Below, piece after piece: positions 8,240 to 16,285 of a stretch of DNA of 64,000 nt. Position 1 is the first letter of the stretch; the number at the start of each line of letters is the position of its first letter. A program made the translations under genes and the position numbers. This DNA is from Pseudomonas fluorescens (GTDB lineage Bacteria; Pseudomonadota; Gammaproteobacteria; Pseudomonadales; Pseudomonadaceae): the NCBI RefSeq assembly GCF_018614655.1, contig NZ_JAGGOG010000018.1:124001-188000 (forward strand), given 5' to 3'. The notes beneath the pieces are model-generated. The model was not told where the DNA came from and ran no database searches. It saw only the letters and a list, made by a program, of their open reading frames with translations.

Positions 8240-9262
8240 ATGAACCACAGCATCGACCACAGCCATCAGGATTCCGATCTGTTTGGCTTGCTTTACGGTT
8301 TTCGTTTTCGTCCGGGTGAAAAAGGCGAGCAGATCGATTCAGCCACTGCACTCGCAGCCTTGCAGCAACCCGGTGACCCCGAGGAGTTTCTCTGGCTGCA
8401 CTTGAACCTGGCCCACGCCGCTTGCGAGCGCTGGATGCAGGCGCACCTGGAGCTGCCTGCAGAGTTCTTCGAAGCCTTGCACGAAGGCTCGCGCTCCACC
8501 CGCATCGAACACGTGGACTCGGCCTTGCTGGCGGTGGTCAACGACGTGGTGTTCAACTTCAGCAGCATGGTGTCTTCGGACATCTCCACTTTGTGGGTCT
8601 GCGCCCGTAGCCGCCTGCTGATCAGCGCGCGCCTGCAACCGCTGCATTCGGTGGACAAGCTGCGCTCGTCGGTCAAAGCCGGCGAACGTTTTCGCTCGCC
8701 CCTGGAGTTGCTGGTGCACCTGTTACGAGACCAGGGCGAAGTGCTGACGCAGATCGTGCGCCAGACCAGCATCAGCGTCGACCATATCGAAGACCAATTG
8801 CTGTCCTCGCGATTGTCTACCAACCGCGCCGAGCTGGGGGCCATGCGTCGGGTGCTGGTGCGCCTGCAACGGCTGCTGGCCCTGGAGCCGGGCTCGTTGC
8901 TGCGACTGCTCAATCGCCCGCCCCAATGGCTTCAGAAAGAAGACGTGAAGGAGTTGCGCAAGTCCACCGAGGAGTTTGCGTTGATCATCAACGACCTGAT
9001 GGCATTGGGAGAGCGGATCAAACTGTTGCAGGAAGAGATCGCCGCCAACCTCAACGAGCAAAGTAACCGCACGTTGTTCACCTTGACCGTGGTGACGGTG
9101 CTGGCCTTGCCGATCAATATCATCGCCGGTTTTTTTGGCATGAACGTGGGGGGCGTACCGCTTTCCACGGACCCTGAGGGGTTCTGGATTCTGGTGGCAT
9201 TGGTTGCCACCTTTACCCTGATTGCCGGGCGCTGGGCCTTCAGAAAACGCAAAGATTACTGA
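8240..9262 (+). CDS. zntB: Zinc transporter ZntB (CorA family)
   Basis: A 340-residue protein with a large soluble alpha/beta N-terminus, a long stalk helix, and two C-terminal membrane segments (about 273-298 and 316-333). The signature between them is GMNVGGVP (GMN at 300-302); the VGG following GMN is typical of ZntB rather than CorA. ZntB proteins move zinc and related divalent cations across the inner membrane; the direction is debated in the literature. It is monocistronic, followed by a long inverted repeat. Confidence 0.88.
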   Translation: MNHSIDHSHQDSDLFGLLYGFRFRPGEKGEQIDSATALAALQQPGDPEEFLWLHLNLAHAACERWMQAHLELPAEFFEALHEGSRSTRIEHVDSALLAVVNDVVFNFSSMVSSDISTLWVCARSRLLISARLQPLHSVDKLRSSVKAGERFRSPLELLVHLLRDQGEVLTQIVRQTSISVDHIEDQLLSSRLSTNRAELGAMRRVLVRLQRLLALEPGSLLRLLNRPPQWLQKEDVKELRKSTEEFALIINDLMALGERIKLLQEEIAANLNEQSNRTLFTLTVVTVLALPINIIAGFFGMNVGGVPLSTDPEGFWILVALVATFTLIAGRWAFRKRKDY

Positions 9263-9281
9263 AGCGACCTAACCCTTCCCC

Positions 9282-9383
9282 CGTAGCAGCTGTCGAGCGC
9301 CAGCGAGGCTGCGTAGGCCGCGACTCGGTTCTGGATCTTTCGCGCGTCCTACGCAGCCTCGCTGGCGCTCGACAGCTGCTACG
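9282..9383. repeat. Inverted repeat, family E (CGTAGCAGCTGTCGAGC type)
   Basis: CGTAGCAGCTGTCGAGCGCCAGCGAGGCTGCGTAGG pairs, nearly without gaps, with its complement ending GCTCGACAGCTGCTACG. The stem is over 30 bp. A related copy lies at 51553-51662. Confidence 0.88.
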
Positions 9384-9506
9384 ACCACTGAATATTTTAT
9401 AGACCAGTGGTCACTCTCATTCACCTGAACACTGACTTGCCGCAGCATTTCTGTAACATTTCGCAATGATCATGGGCGACATCCTCCCCACACTGGATGC
9501 TCCGGC

Positions 9507-11123
9507 ATGGCCACCCCTTCCCTGACCGCCTCCACGCACGCTGACACGACCGACCCAAGACCCCGCCTGGACAAGAAACCCGGGCTGCTGACAGTGATCA
9601 TTTTCTTCGCCGTGCTCGCCATGGGCCTGCTGTTCACCGCCTACAGCCTGATGCACGACATGCACGAACTCGGCACCGTCGTCACCACCTGGACCCCGTT
9701 CCTGCTGCTGGGCGTAGCACTGTTGATCGCCCTGGGCTTCGAGTTCGTCAATGGTTTCCACGACACCGCCAACGCCGTTGCCACGGTGATTTACACCAAC
9801 TCGCTGCCGCCGCATTTTGCGGTGGTGTGGTCCGGGTTCTTCAACTTCCTCGGCGTGCTGCTGTCCAGCGGCGCGGTGGCGTTTGGCATCATTGCGTTGC
9901 TGCCGGTCGAGCTGATTTTGCAAGTCGGCTCCTCCGCCGGTTTCGCCATGATCTTCGCCCTGCTGATCGCCGCGATCCTGTGGAACCTCGGCACCTGGTG
10001 GCTGGGGTTGCCGGCATCGTCGTCCCACACCCTGATCGGCTCGATCATTGGCGTGGGCGTGGCCAATGCCCTGATGCACGGTCGCGACGGCACCAGCGGC
10101 GTGGATTGGGGCCAGGCGATCAAGATCGGTTATGCCCTGCTGCTGTCGCCGCTGATCGGCTTCGCTTTCGCCGCCCTGCTGTTGCTGGCCCTGCGCGCCT
10201 TCGTCAAGAACCGTTCGCTGTACAAGGCACCGAAGGGCGACACTCCGCCGCCTTGGTGGATTCGCGGCATGCTGATCGCCACCTGTACCGGCGTGTCCTT
10301 TGCCCACGGTTCCAACGATGGCCAGAAAGGCATGGGCCTGATCATGTTGATCCTGGTGGGCACCTTGCCGATGGCCTACGCACTGAACCGCACCATGCCT
10401 GCCGACCAGTCGCTGCAGTTCGCCGCCGTGGCCGAAGTCACCCAGCAGGCCCTGGTGAAAAGCGCACCGCAAGCCGCCCCGGCCGACTCGCGCGCCACCT
10501 TGTCGACTTACGTGCGCACCAAGGAAGCCACTCCGGAGCTGGTGCCCGCCCTCGCCTCCATCACCGGGCATATCGGTGAAGAAGTGAAAGGTTATGGCTC
10601 TCTGGCCAAGGTCCCCGCCGAAGCCATGGGTAACGTGCGTAACGACATGTACCTGACCAGCGAAACCATTCGCTTGATGGACAAGGGCAAGGTCGGCAAC
10701 TTCGACGCCGACACTCAAAACAAGCTGCAACTGTTCAAGCAACAGATCGACAACGCCACACGGTTTATTCCGTTGTGGGTGAAGATCGCCGTGGCGATTG
10801 CGCTGGGCCTGGGCACCATGGTCGGTTGGAAACGCATCGTGGTGACGGTGGGCGAGAAGATCGGCAAGACCCACCTGACTTACGCCCAAGGCGCGTCGGC
10901 GGAGATGGTGGCGATGCTGACCATCGGTGCGGCGGACATGTACGGTTTGCCGGTGTCCACCACCCACGTACTGTCCTCGGGCGTGGCCGGGACCATGGTC
11001 GCCAACGGCGGCGGCTTGCAGATGAGGACCATCCGCAACCTGTTGATGGCCTGGGTGCTGACCTTGCCGGCGGCGATTCTGTTGTCGGGTAGCTTGTATT
11101 GGTTGTTTACCAAGCTGTTCTGA
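9507..11123 (+). CDS. pit: Inorganic phosphate transporter, Pit family
   Basis: A 538-residue membrane protein with the two PiT signatures: GFEFVNGFHDTANAVATVIY near residue 75 and GVSFAHGSNDGQKGMGLIM near residue 262. About ten hydrophobic segments are visible, with a polar insertion at about 295-415 that holds Ala/Pro-rich and helical stretches. Low-affinity, proton-coupled uptake of metal-phosphate is expected. The start at 9507 precedes a Pro/Thr-rich N-terminus; no second gene such as phoU is attached. Long frames on the opposite strand are by-products of GC-rich codon use. Confidence 0.9.
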   Translation: MATPSLTASTHADTTDPRPRLDKKPGLLTVIIFFAVLAMGLLFTAYSLMHDMHELGTVVTTWTPFLLLGVALLIALGFEFVNGFHDTANAVATVIYTNSLPPHFAVVWSGFFNFLGVLLSSGAVAFGIIALLPVELILQVGSSAGFAMIFALLIAAILWNLGTWWLGLPASSSHTLIGSIIGVGVANALMHGRDGTSGVDWGQAIKIGYALLLSPLIGFAFAALLLLALRAFVKNRSLYKAPKGDTPPPWWIRGMLIATCTGVSFAHGSNDGQKGMGLIMLILVGTLPMAYALNRTMPADQSLQFAAVAEVTQQALVKSAPQAAPADSRATLSTYVRTKEATPELVPALASITGHIGEEVKGYGSLAKVPAEAMGNVRNDMYLTSETIRLMDKGKVGNFDADTQNKLQLFKQQIDNATRFIPLWVKIAVAIALGLGTMVGWKRIVVTVGEKIGKTHLTYAQGASAEMVAMLTIGAADMYGLPVSTTHVLSSGVAGTMVANGGGLQMRTIRNLLMAWVLTLPAAILLSGSLYWLFTKLF

Positions 11124-11133
11124 CACAAAGCGG

Positions 11134-11221
11134 TTGTAGCCGCTGCGACGGGCTGCGCAGCGGCCCCCGAGGGCGGTCCTGCGACACGCATCGCAGCCTC
11201 GTGCCTCGGCAGCGGCTACAA
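11134..11221. repeat. REP pair, family A
   Basis: TTGTAGCCGCTGCGACGGGCTGCG at the left pairs with CAGCCTCGTGCCTCGGCAGCGGCTACAA at the right, imperfectly. It lies between the convergent ends of pit and pxpC and ends 7 bases from the pxpC stop. Confidence 0.8.
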
Positions 11222-11228
11222 CTGCAAT

Positions 11229-12203
11229 TCAGTTGCTGAACAGCCCGCCCATCACCTTCAGCCGTTTTTTGTACACCCGACGCGCCTCCAGCGCCTCCTC
11301 CAACGTCACCGCGACAAACCCGGCGCGTTGGTTGGGTTGCATTTGGCCGATCAGATCCAGATCGGCACTGATCACCGTGCCAATCATTGCGTAACCACCT
11401 CCCGACACCGCATCCCGATGCAGCACAATCGGCTCCAAACCCGCCGGCACCTGGATCGAGCCGATGGGGTAGCAACTGTCGACAATGTTCGACGGATCCG
11501 AGCCTGCGCCAAACGGCTGTTCCCGAGGCTGGAAGCTCAAAGCACTGCCGCCCTTGAAGCGGTAGCCAATGCGGTCGGCCTCCGATCCGACGGTCCAGGG
11601 TTCGGCAAAAAAACTGCTTTTCGCTCCCGCCGTCAGCCGCTCGTAATACAGCCCCGGCACCACCCGCAACGTGACCTCACCGCCCACCGACCGACGCAAG
11701 GCCATGGGCAAGCTGTTCCCGGCGCGGCCCTTGCCACTGGCAGATCCGATGGGCAGCTCGTCGCCCTCTGCCAGCCGCCGGCCGTGAAAACCACCCAGTG
11801 CACCGAGGGTATAGGTGGAGCGGCTGCCGAGCACCAGCGGTACATCAATGCCACCGGCCACCGCCAAATAGGTTCGCGCCCCGGCCTTGGGAAACTCGAA
11901 CCGCAGCACCTGCCCGGCGCGCACCTGGAAAGCCGTGTCTTGATGCACCACTTCACCGTCCAGGCGCGGCGACATCAGCGCGCCGCTCAACGCCACCAAC
12001 GCGTCCTGCTGAAACTCGAGCTCCGGCCCGATCAAGGTGCACTCCAATCCCGCTGCATTGGCCGGGTTGCCCACCAGGTGGTTGGCCACGCTCAAGGCGT
12101 ATTGGTCCAGCGCACCGGACGGTGGAATGCCAAGGTGGTAGTAACCTTCACGGCCAAGATCCTGTACGGAGGTGGCGAGGCCGGGTTTGAGGACCTTGAT
12201 CAT
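11229..12203 (-). CDS. pxpC: Biotin-dependent carboxyltransferase family protein, 5-oxoprolinase subunit C type
   Basis: A 324-residue protein of the allophanate hydrolase subunit 2/KipA family: TSVQDLGREGYYHLGIPPSGALDQYALSVAN at the N-terminus, then VALSGALM and LAVAGGIDVPLVLGSRST. In Bacillus and E. coli, PxpA, PxpB and PxpC together hydrolyse 5-oxoproline to glutamate with ATP. Its start overlaps the pxpB stop by four bases (ATGA), so the two are translationally coupled. The name rests on family and context; other KipA-type carboxyltransferases remain possible. Confidence 0.85.
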   Translation of the reverse strand: MIKVLKPGLATSVQDLGREGYYHLGIPPSGALDQYALSVANHLVGNPANAAGLECTLIGPELEFQQDALVALSGALMSPRLDGEVVHQDTAFQVRAGQVLRFEFPKAGARTYLAVAGGIDVPLVLGSRSTYTLGALGGFHGRRLAEGDELPIGSASGKGRAGNSLPMALRRSVGGEVTLRVVPGLYYERLTAGAKSSFFAEPWTVGSEADRIGYRFKGGSALSFQPREQPFGAGSDPSNIVDSCYPIGSIQVPAGLEPIVLHRDAVSGGGYAMIGTVISADLDLIGQMQPNQRAGFVAVTLEEALEARRVYKKRLKVMGGLFSN

Positions 12204-13078
12204 GCCAGCGCCTCCTGCAGGGTTTTCGGATAACCGACAGGGTCGGCGAGGAAGGCATCCAGGGAAAATTCCACCGGGCGGATGCGCAAGTCGAAACGCC
12301 CGGCCTCGACCTGCGCGATCGCCACGTCATAAGCCTCGCGGTCCATGGGTTTGAACTGGACGATATCGCCGGGCCGGAAGAACACCATGTGTTCCTTGAG
12401 GTAGGCCAGCTGTTGCTCAGGGTCGTAGATCGGCGCCGGCGTCACACCGAACATCTGGTAGCCGCCAGCGCCGCGTACCGAATAGATACACCCGAAACAG
12501 CCCCCATGGCCCAGGGTCAGTTTCGGGGTGTCAGTACGCGGGCGCAGGTATTTGGGCACCTGTAACTGGCGCTCGCGTTCCACCATCTGGAACATGAACG
12601 GCAGCCCGGCGACAAAGCCGACCATCGAGACAAACCACGGCGCACCACTGTGAGCGGCGATAAAGGCCTCGACATCTGCCAGGCCATTAATACGTGCTGC
12701 ATACTCCAGATCGGTACCGCTGGGGTCTTGATGACGGTCACGAAAACGCATCAGGGTCTCTAAGGTCCAGGGGTCGTTGTACAGCACCGGAATCTCGATG
12801 ATCCGCGTGTGCAAGGTACGTTCGGCCACGGCCTGGGCTTCGGCGCTCTGCACCGCATCCAGCAGCACGTGAGGCGCGATGCGGTCCGGGTCGAAACGAA
12901 TCTGGAATGAGGCGTTGGCCAGGCACACGTCCAGCACACCTTCCAGGGCCAGGCGTTCTACCGCACGGGTGACCGCCATGCCCTTGAAAAAGGCTTCCAG
13001 GGACATGCTTTCGCTGACCTCGGCAAACAGGTGCTCATCACCGCCAAAGCTGTAGCGGATCGGGGAAGATTCAGCCAT
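12200..13078 (-). CDS. pxpB: 5-oxoprolinase subunit B type protein (KipI/allophanate hydrolase subunit 1 family)
   Basis: A 292-residue protein starting MAESSPIRYSFGGDEHLFAEV, with AGAGGA-like upstream sequence AAGAGGAACAG before the ATG at 13078. The cyclophilin-like C-terminal domain carries FVSMVGFVAGLPFM and the loop LGHGGCFGCIYSVRGAGGYQMFG. This loop differs from the usual GG(Q/R)TGIYP..PGGW form, with two Cys in GCFGC. At 292 residues it is longer than typical PxpB (about 220), because of an N-terminal extension. Substrate specificity may therefore differ from standard 5-oxoprolinase. Confidence 0.8.
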   Translation of the reverse strand: MAESSPIRYSFGGDEHLFAEVSESMSLEAFFKGMAVTRAVERLALEGVLDVCLANASFQIRFDPDRIAPHVLLDAVQSAEAQAVAERTLHTRIIEIPVLYNDPWTLETLMRFRDRHQDPSGTDLEYAARINGLADVEAFIAAHSGAPWFVSMVGFVAGLPFMFQMVERERQLQVPKYLRPRTDTPKLTLGHGGCFGCIYSVRGAGGYQMFGVTPAPIYDPEQQLAYLKEHMVFFRPGDIVQFKPMDREAYDVAIAQVEAGRFDLRIRPVEFSLDAFLADPVGYPKTLQEALA

Positions 13079-13152
13079 GTCTGTTCCTCTTGGAATCATT
13101 ATAGAAAGGCAGGCAAAAAATCATCTAACGGTGGTACAGGGCTTATCGTTTT

Positions 13153-13379
13153 TGTGGTGAGCCCGCGTATTGTGGTGAGCGGGCTTCCTGTGGCAAACGG
13201 GCTTGTTGTGGCGAGCGGGCTTCCTGTGGCGAGCGGGCTTGCCCCGCGTTGGGCTGCGAAGCAGCCCCAATAAAATCAGCTCCACTCATCCAGACAGAAT
13301 ACGATGGCAGGTTTCAGGGCTGCTTCGCAGCCCAACGCGGGGCAAGCCCGCTCGCCACAAGAAGCCCACTTGCCACAAC
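13153..13379. repeat. Family B REP cluster with five tandem 18-bp half units
   Basis: TGTGG-initiated units start at 13153, 13171, 13189, 13207 and 13225, exactly 18 bases apart, each close to TGTGGCGAGCGGGCTTCC. The last runs into the standard GCCCCGCGTTGGGCTGCGAAGCAGCCCC arm. The opposite arm (13319-13379) has two units 18 bases apart. The cluster fills the gap between pxpB and pxpA and runs into the pxpA coding region. Confidence 0.88.
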
Positions 13380-14120
13380 TTCGATGCCAGCCCCATTCAG
13401 TGCTGTACGGGTGGCCTCCACCAGGTCCAGTGCGCCAGGGGTGTCACTGTGCAAGCAGATGGAATCGAATTCGATGGGCAAATCTTCACCCTCCACAGTC
13501 CGCACCAGACCGCTCTGGCAGGCACGCACCACCCGCGCAGCAACGGTCGCCGGATCCAGCGCGCGGACAGTGCGGGTAAAAACGATGGACCCTGAGAGGT
13601 CGTACTCACGGTCGGCGTAAAATTCTCGCACCACCGGTTGACCGAGTTCGTTGGCGATGCGCCAGATCACCGAGTTGGGCATGCAGTACAGCAACAGCGT
13701 CGGCTCGATGATTTGCAGGTTTTCCACCAGCAGGCGTGCGGCTTCTTCGTCTCGGGCCAGGTGCATGTAGAGTGCACCGTGGGGCTTGATGTGTTGCAGG
13801 GAAATACCTTGGGCCCGAGCGATTTCTCGCAGGGCACCCAGTTGGTAGAGGATGTCGTCCACCAGTTCCTGGGCCGGGGCATTGATGTGGCGCCGGCCAA
13901 AACCTACCAGGTCGCGAAAGCCGGGGTGGGCGCCGATAGCCACACCCAGTTGCTTGGCGCGCTCGACCGTGCGGCGCATGGTGCCAGGGTCGCCGGCGTG
14001 AAACCCGGTGGCGATGTTGGCGGAACTGATAAACGCCATCAGCTCGTTATCCACCCCATCGCCGATGGTCCAGGGACCAAAGCCTTCGCCCATGTCCGAA
14101 TTGAAATCCACTGCCTGCAT
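13314..14120 (-). CDS. pxpA: 5-oxoprolinase subunit A type protein (LamB/YcsF family) with a REP-derived C-terminal tail
   Basis: A 268-residue protein opening VDFNSDMGEGFGPW, the YcsF signature, with NIATGFHAGDP and AIGAHPGFRDLVGFGRR. It is expected to work with the PxpB and PxpC encoded next to it. The ATG at 14120 has GCGGAG at the right distance. The last 20 or so residues (VVASGLLVASGLAPRWAAKQP region) are read from the inverted family B REP, so the tail is not part of the ancestral domain. The family is usually about 245-255 residues. A 235-bp REP-filled gap separates it from pxpB. Confidence 0.86.
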   Translation of the reverse strand: MQAVDFNSDMGEGFGPWTIGDGVDNELMAFISSANIATGFHAGDPGTMRRTVERAKQLGVAIGAHPGFRDLVGFGRRHINAPAQELVDDILYQLGALREIARAQGISLQHIKPHGALYMHLARDEEAARLLVENLQIIEPTLLLYCMPNSVIWRIANELGQPVVREFYADREYDLSGSIVFTRTVRALDPATVAARVVRACQSGLVRTVEGEDLPIEFDSICLHSDTPGALDLVEATRTALNGAGIEVVASGLLVASGLAPRWAAKQP

Positions 14121-14192
14121 CGGGGTTGCTCCGCGAAAGTTCATGCCATGGAAATTAGGCCGCGGCTTGACCCCTTGGGAAGATCTATTATC

Positions 14193-14205
14193 AGATAGGG
14201 TATCT
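14193..14205. promoter_or_regulatory. Small dyad in the pxpA/lysR divergent region
   Basis: AGATA and TATCT flank GGG, and a partial copy (TCAGATAC) follows at 14214-14221. The position upstream of pxpA and near a divergent LysR gene suggests a LysR-type site, but the arms are short. Confidence 0.4.
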
Positions 14206-14232
14206 TCTGAAAATCAGATACTCACGTACCCA

Positions 14233-14342
14233 TGTCGCCGCTGGCACAGCCTGCGATCGGCTGCGAAGCAGTCGCGGGGCCTTGCAACCGCCGGAAGGTC
14301 CTGCGGCCCTTATCGCAGCCTCGTGCCTCGGCAGCGGCTACA
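14233..14342. repeat. REP pair, family A, just upstream of a lysR start
   Basis: GCCGCTGGCACAGCCTGCGATCGG at the left and TCGTGCCTCGGCAGCGGCTACA at the right are family A arms. The element ends 14 bases before the LysR ATG at 14357, so it would lie in the 5' leader or displace the promoter of that gene. Confidence 0.8.
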
Positions 14343-14356
14343 GTCCAGGATTTGTT

Positions 14357-15274
14357 ATGTCCCTCACGCTGCGCCAGGTTCGCTACTTCGTCGCCACCGC
14401 CGAAATCGGCCAGATTTCCCAGGCGGCGATCCACCTGAACATCTCCCAGTCGGCCGTGACCACCGCGATCAAGGAGCTGGAAGCCATGCTCGGCGTGCAG
14501 CTGTTTGTGCGCTCGGCCCAAGGCATGAACCTGACCGACGCCGGGCGCCACTTTCTCAACCGGGCCTATGTGATTGTGCGCAGCGTCGACGACGCCCTCA
14601 ACAGCCCGCTGCCGGACTATCGCGCCAGCGGTGTGTTGCGGGTCGCGGCCAGCTACACGGTGCTGGGTTATTTCCTGCCCCACCACTTGCAGCGCATGGC
14701 GCACTGGCACCCGGACGTGAACATCGACGTCTTCGAGCAAGAACGCCAGGCCATCGAACACGGCCTGCTGGATGGCCAGTTCGACATGGCCGTGGTGCTC
14801 ACCGCCAACCTCACCCACCCGGACATCGTCTCGGAAATCCTCTTCAACTCCGAACGCCGCCTGTGGCTGCCCAGCCACCATCCGCTGTGCGAACGCGCCG
14901 CTGTCAGCCTCGCGGATGTGGCCCAGGAACCGTACATTTTCCTGACCGTCGACGAAGCCGAACAAAGCGCCATGCGCTACTGGGAACACGCCGGGCAAAT
15001 GCCCAAGGTGCGGCTGCGCACCAGTTCGGTGGAAGCGGTGCGCAGCATGGTCGCCAATGGCAGCGGCGTGGCGATTCTCTCGGACCTGGTGCACCGTCCC
15101 TGGTCATTGGAGGGCAAGCGTATCGAGACCGTGAGTGTGACCGATAAGGTGCCGCCGATGAGCGTCGGCCTGGCCTGGCACCGCGAACGCGTGTTCACCC
15201 CGGCAATGCAGGCGTTTCGTGACTATTTCCACGATGCGTTTCTCGCCCCGCAACAGTTGTCAGCCCGCCGTTAA
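14357..15274 (+). CDS. LysR family transcriptional regulator
   Basis: A 305-residue protein. The HTH is in TLRQVRYFVATAEIGQISQAAIHLNISQSAVTTAIKELE, followed by a standard effector domain with GVAILSDLV near the C-terminus. The ATG at 14357 follows CAGGA; 25 further codons upstream would come from a REP and are rejected. It is divergent from pxpA and is a candidate regulator of the pxp genes (inference from layout). Its 3' end overlaps the convergent LysR gene by 15 bases. Confidence 0.88.
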   Translation: MSLTLRQVRYFVATAEIGQISQAAIHLNISQSAVTTAIKELEAMLGVQLFVRSAQGMNLTDAGRHFLNRAYVIVRSVDDALNSPLPDYRASGVLRVAASYTVLGYFLPHHLQRMAHWHPDVNIDVFEQERQAIEHGLLDGQFDMAVVLTANLTHPDIVSEILFNSERRLWLPSHHPLCERAAVSLADVAQEPYIFLTVDEAEQSAMRYWEHAGQMPKVRLRTSSVEAVRSMVANGSGVAILSDLVHRPWSLEGKRIETVSVTDKVPPMSVGLAWHRERVFTPAMQAFRDYFHDAFLAPQQLSARR

Positions 15275-16165
15275 CGCGCTTTGCAGCGTGGTGGTCAACC
15301 AGTCCATGAAGACCCGCACCCGCAACGGCAGATGCCGTTGACCGGCGTATAGCAGGGAAACATCCATCGAAGGCGCCGGATACTCAGGCAAGACCGCCAC
15401 CAGCTCACCGCTGGCCAGCAGCTCACGGATCCCCAGGAGCGGCACCTGAATCAGGCCAAAACCCGCCAGGCAGGCCGCTTGATACGCATCCGTGCTGTTG
15501 ACCGTGACACGCCCGGCCATGTCTATCCGCTGCACCTTGTTGCCTTGCTGGTATTCAAACCCCGACGAGCGCGAACCCAGCGGGCGCACGTAATGCACCA
15601 ACTGATGATCGGCCAGATCAGCCAACGTTTTGGGCACGCCATAGCGTTGCAAGTATGCGGGGCTGGCGCAGTTGATCATCGGCATGCTGCACAACACCCG
15701 TGCCACCACCGACTGGTCCGGCTGCGCTCCCACCCGCAGCACACAATCGAAGCCCTCGGCCAGCAGGTCAACCTGGCGGTCAGAGCTGCTGATTTCCAGA
15801 TCAATCAGCGGGTGCCGCGCCATGAACTCCGGCAGGCGCGGCACGATCACCATCCTGGCCATGGCGTTGAGCATATCGACGCGGATCCGTCCGCTCAGTT
15901 GTGCCTCATCCTGACGAAACAGGCCTTCCAACTCCTCCATATGCGACAGCAAATCCTTGCTGCGCTCATACAACACCCGACCGTCCTGAGTTGCCTGAAC
16001 CCTGCGTGTGGTGCGCTGCAGCAGGCGGGCGCCGAGCAACGCCTCCAGCGCCTGCACATGTTCGGACACCGTGGAGCGCGGCAAGCCGAGACTCTCGCCG
16101 GCCTGGGTGAAACTCGACAGTTCGGTGACGCGGACAAAGGTGCGCAGCAGTTCCAGCTTGTTCAT
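15260..16165 (-). CDS. LysR family transcriptional regulator
   Basis: A 301-residue protein starting MNKLELLRTFVRVTELSSF, with the HTH AGESLGLPRSTVSEHVQALE and LGARLLQRTTRRVQ, the subfamily that commonly sits beside oxidoreductases. The ATG at 16165 follows CAGGGGCGCC. It is divergent from the SDR gene at 16286 and probably controls it. Its stop lies inside the end of the preceding, oppositely oriented LysR gene. Confidence 0.9.
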   Translation of the reverse strand: MNKLELLRTFVRVTELSSFTQAGESLGLPRSTVSEHVQALEALLGARLLQRTTRRVQATQDGRVLYERSKDLLSHMEELEGLFRQDEAQLSGRIRVDMLNAMARMVIVPRLPEFMARHPLIDLEISSSDRQVDLLAEGFDCVLRVGAQPDQSVVARVLCSMPMINCASPAYLQRYGVPKTLADLADHQLVHYVRPLGSRSSGFEYQQGNKVQRIDMAGRVTVNSTDAYQAACLAGFGLIQVPLLGIRELLASGELVAVLPEYPAPSMDVSLLYAGQRHLPLRVRVFMDWLTTTLQSALTAG

Positions 16166-16285
16166 GGGGCGCCCCTGATTGTTCGACTTATCCGGCCAGT
16201 GATTCCGGTTCATCCCTATTTATCACGTTATGACCGGACAAATACACTCAGTCCACAATCAATCATTCGCTCCAAGGACTTCACT

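Noticed and set aside
9417..11126. A 569-codon open frame antisense to the Pit gene
   Set aside because: The sense strand has both PiT signatures, and the antisense product is His/Gln-rich with no domain.
13153..13242. Possible CRISPR array (regular 18-bp steps)
   Set aside because: The units are contiguous without unique spacers and match REP half units found elsewhere. No cas genes are present.
13031..13273. An 80-codon frame with a repeating VASGLP unit
   Set aside because: It is read from the 18-bp REP array and the pxpB 5' end in the wrong direction. No ribosome site was seen.
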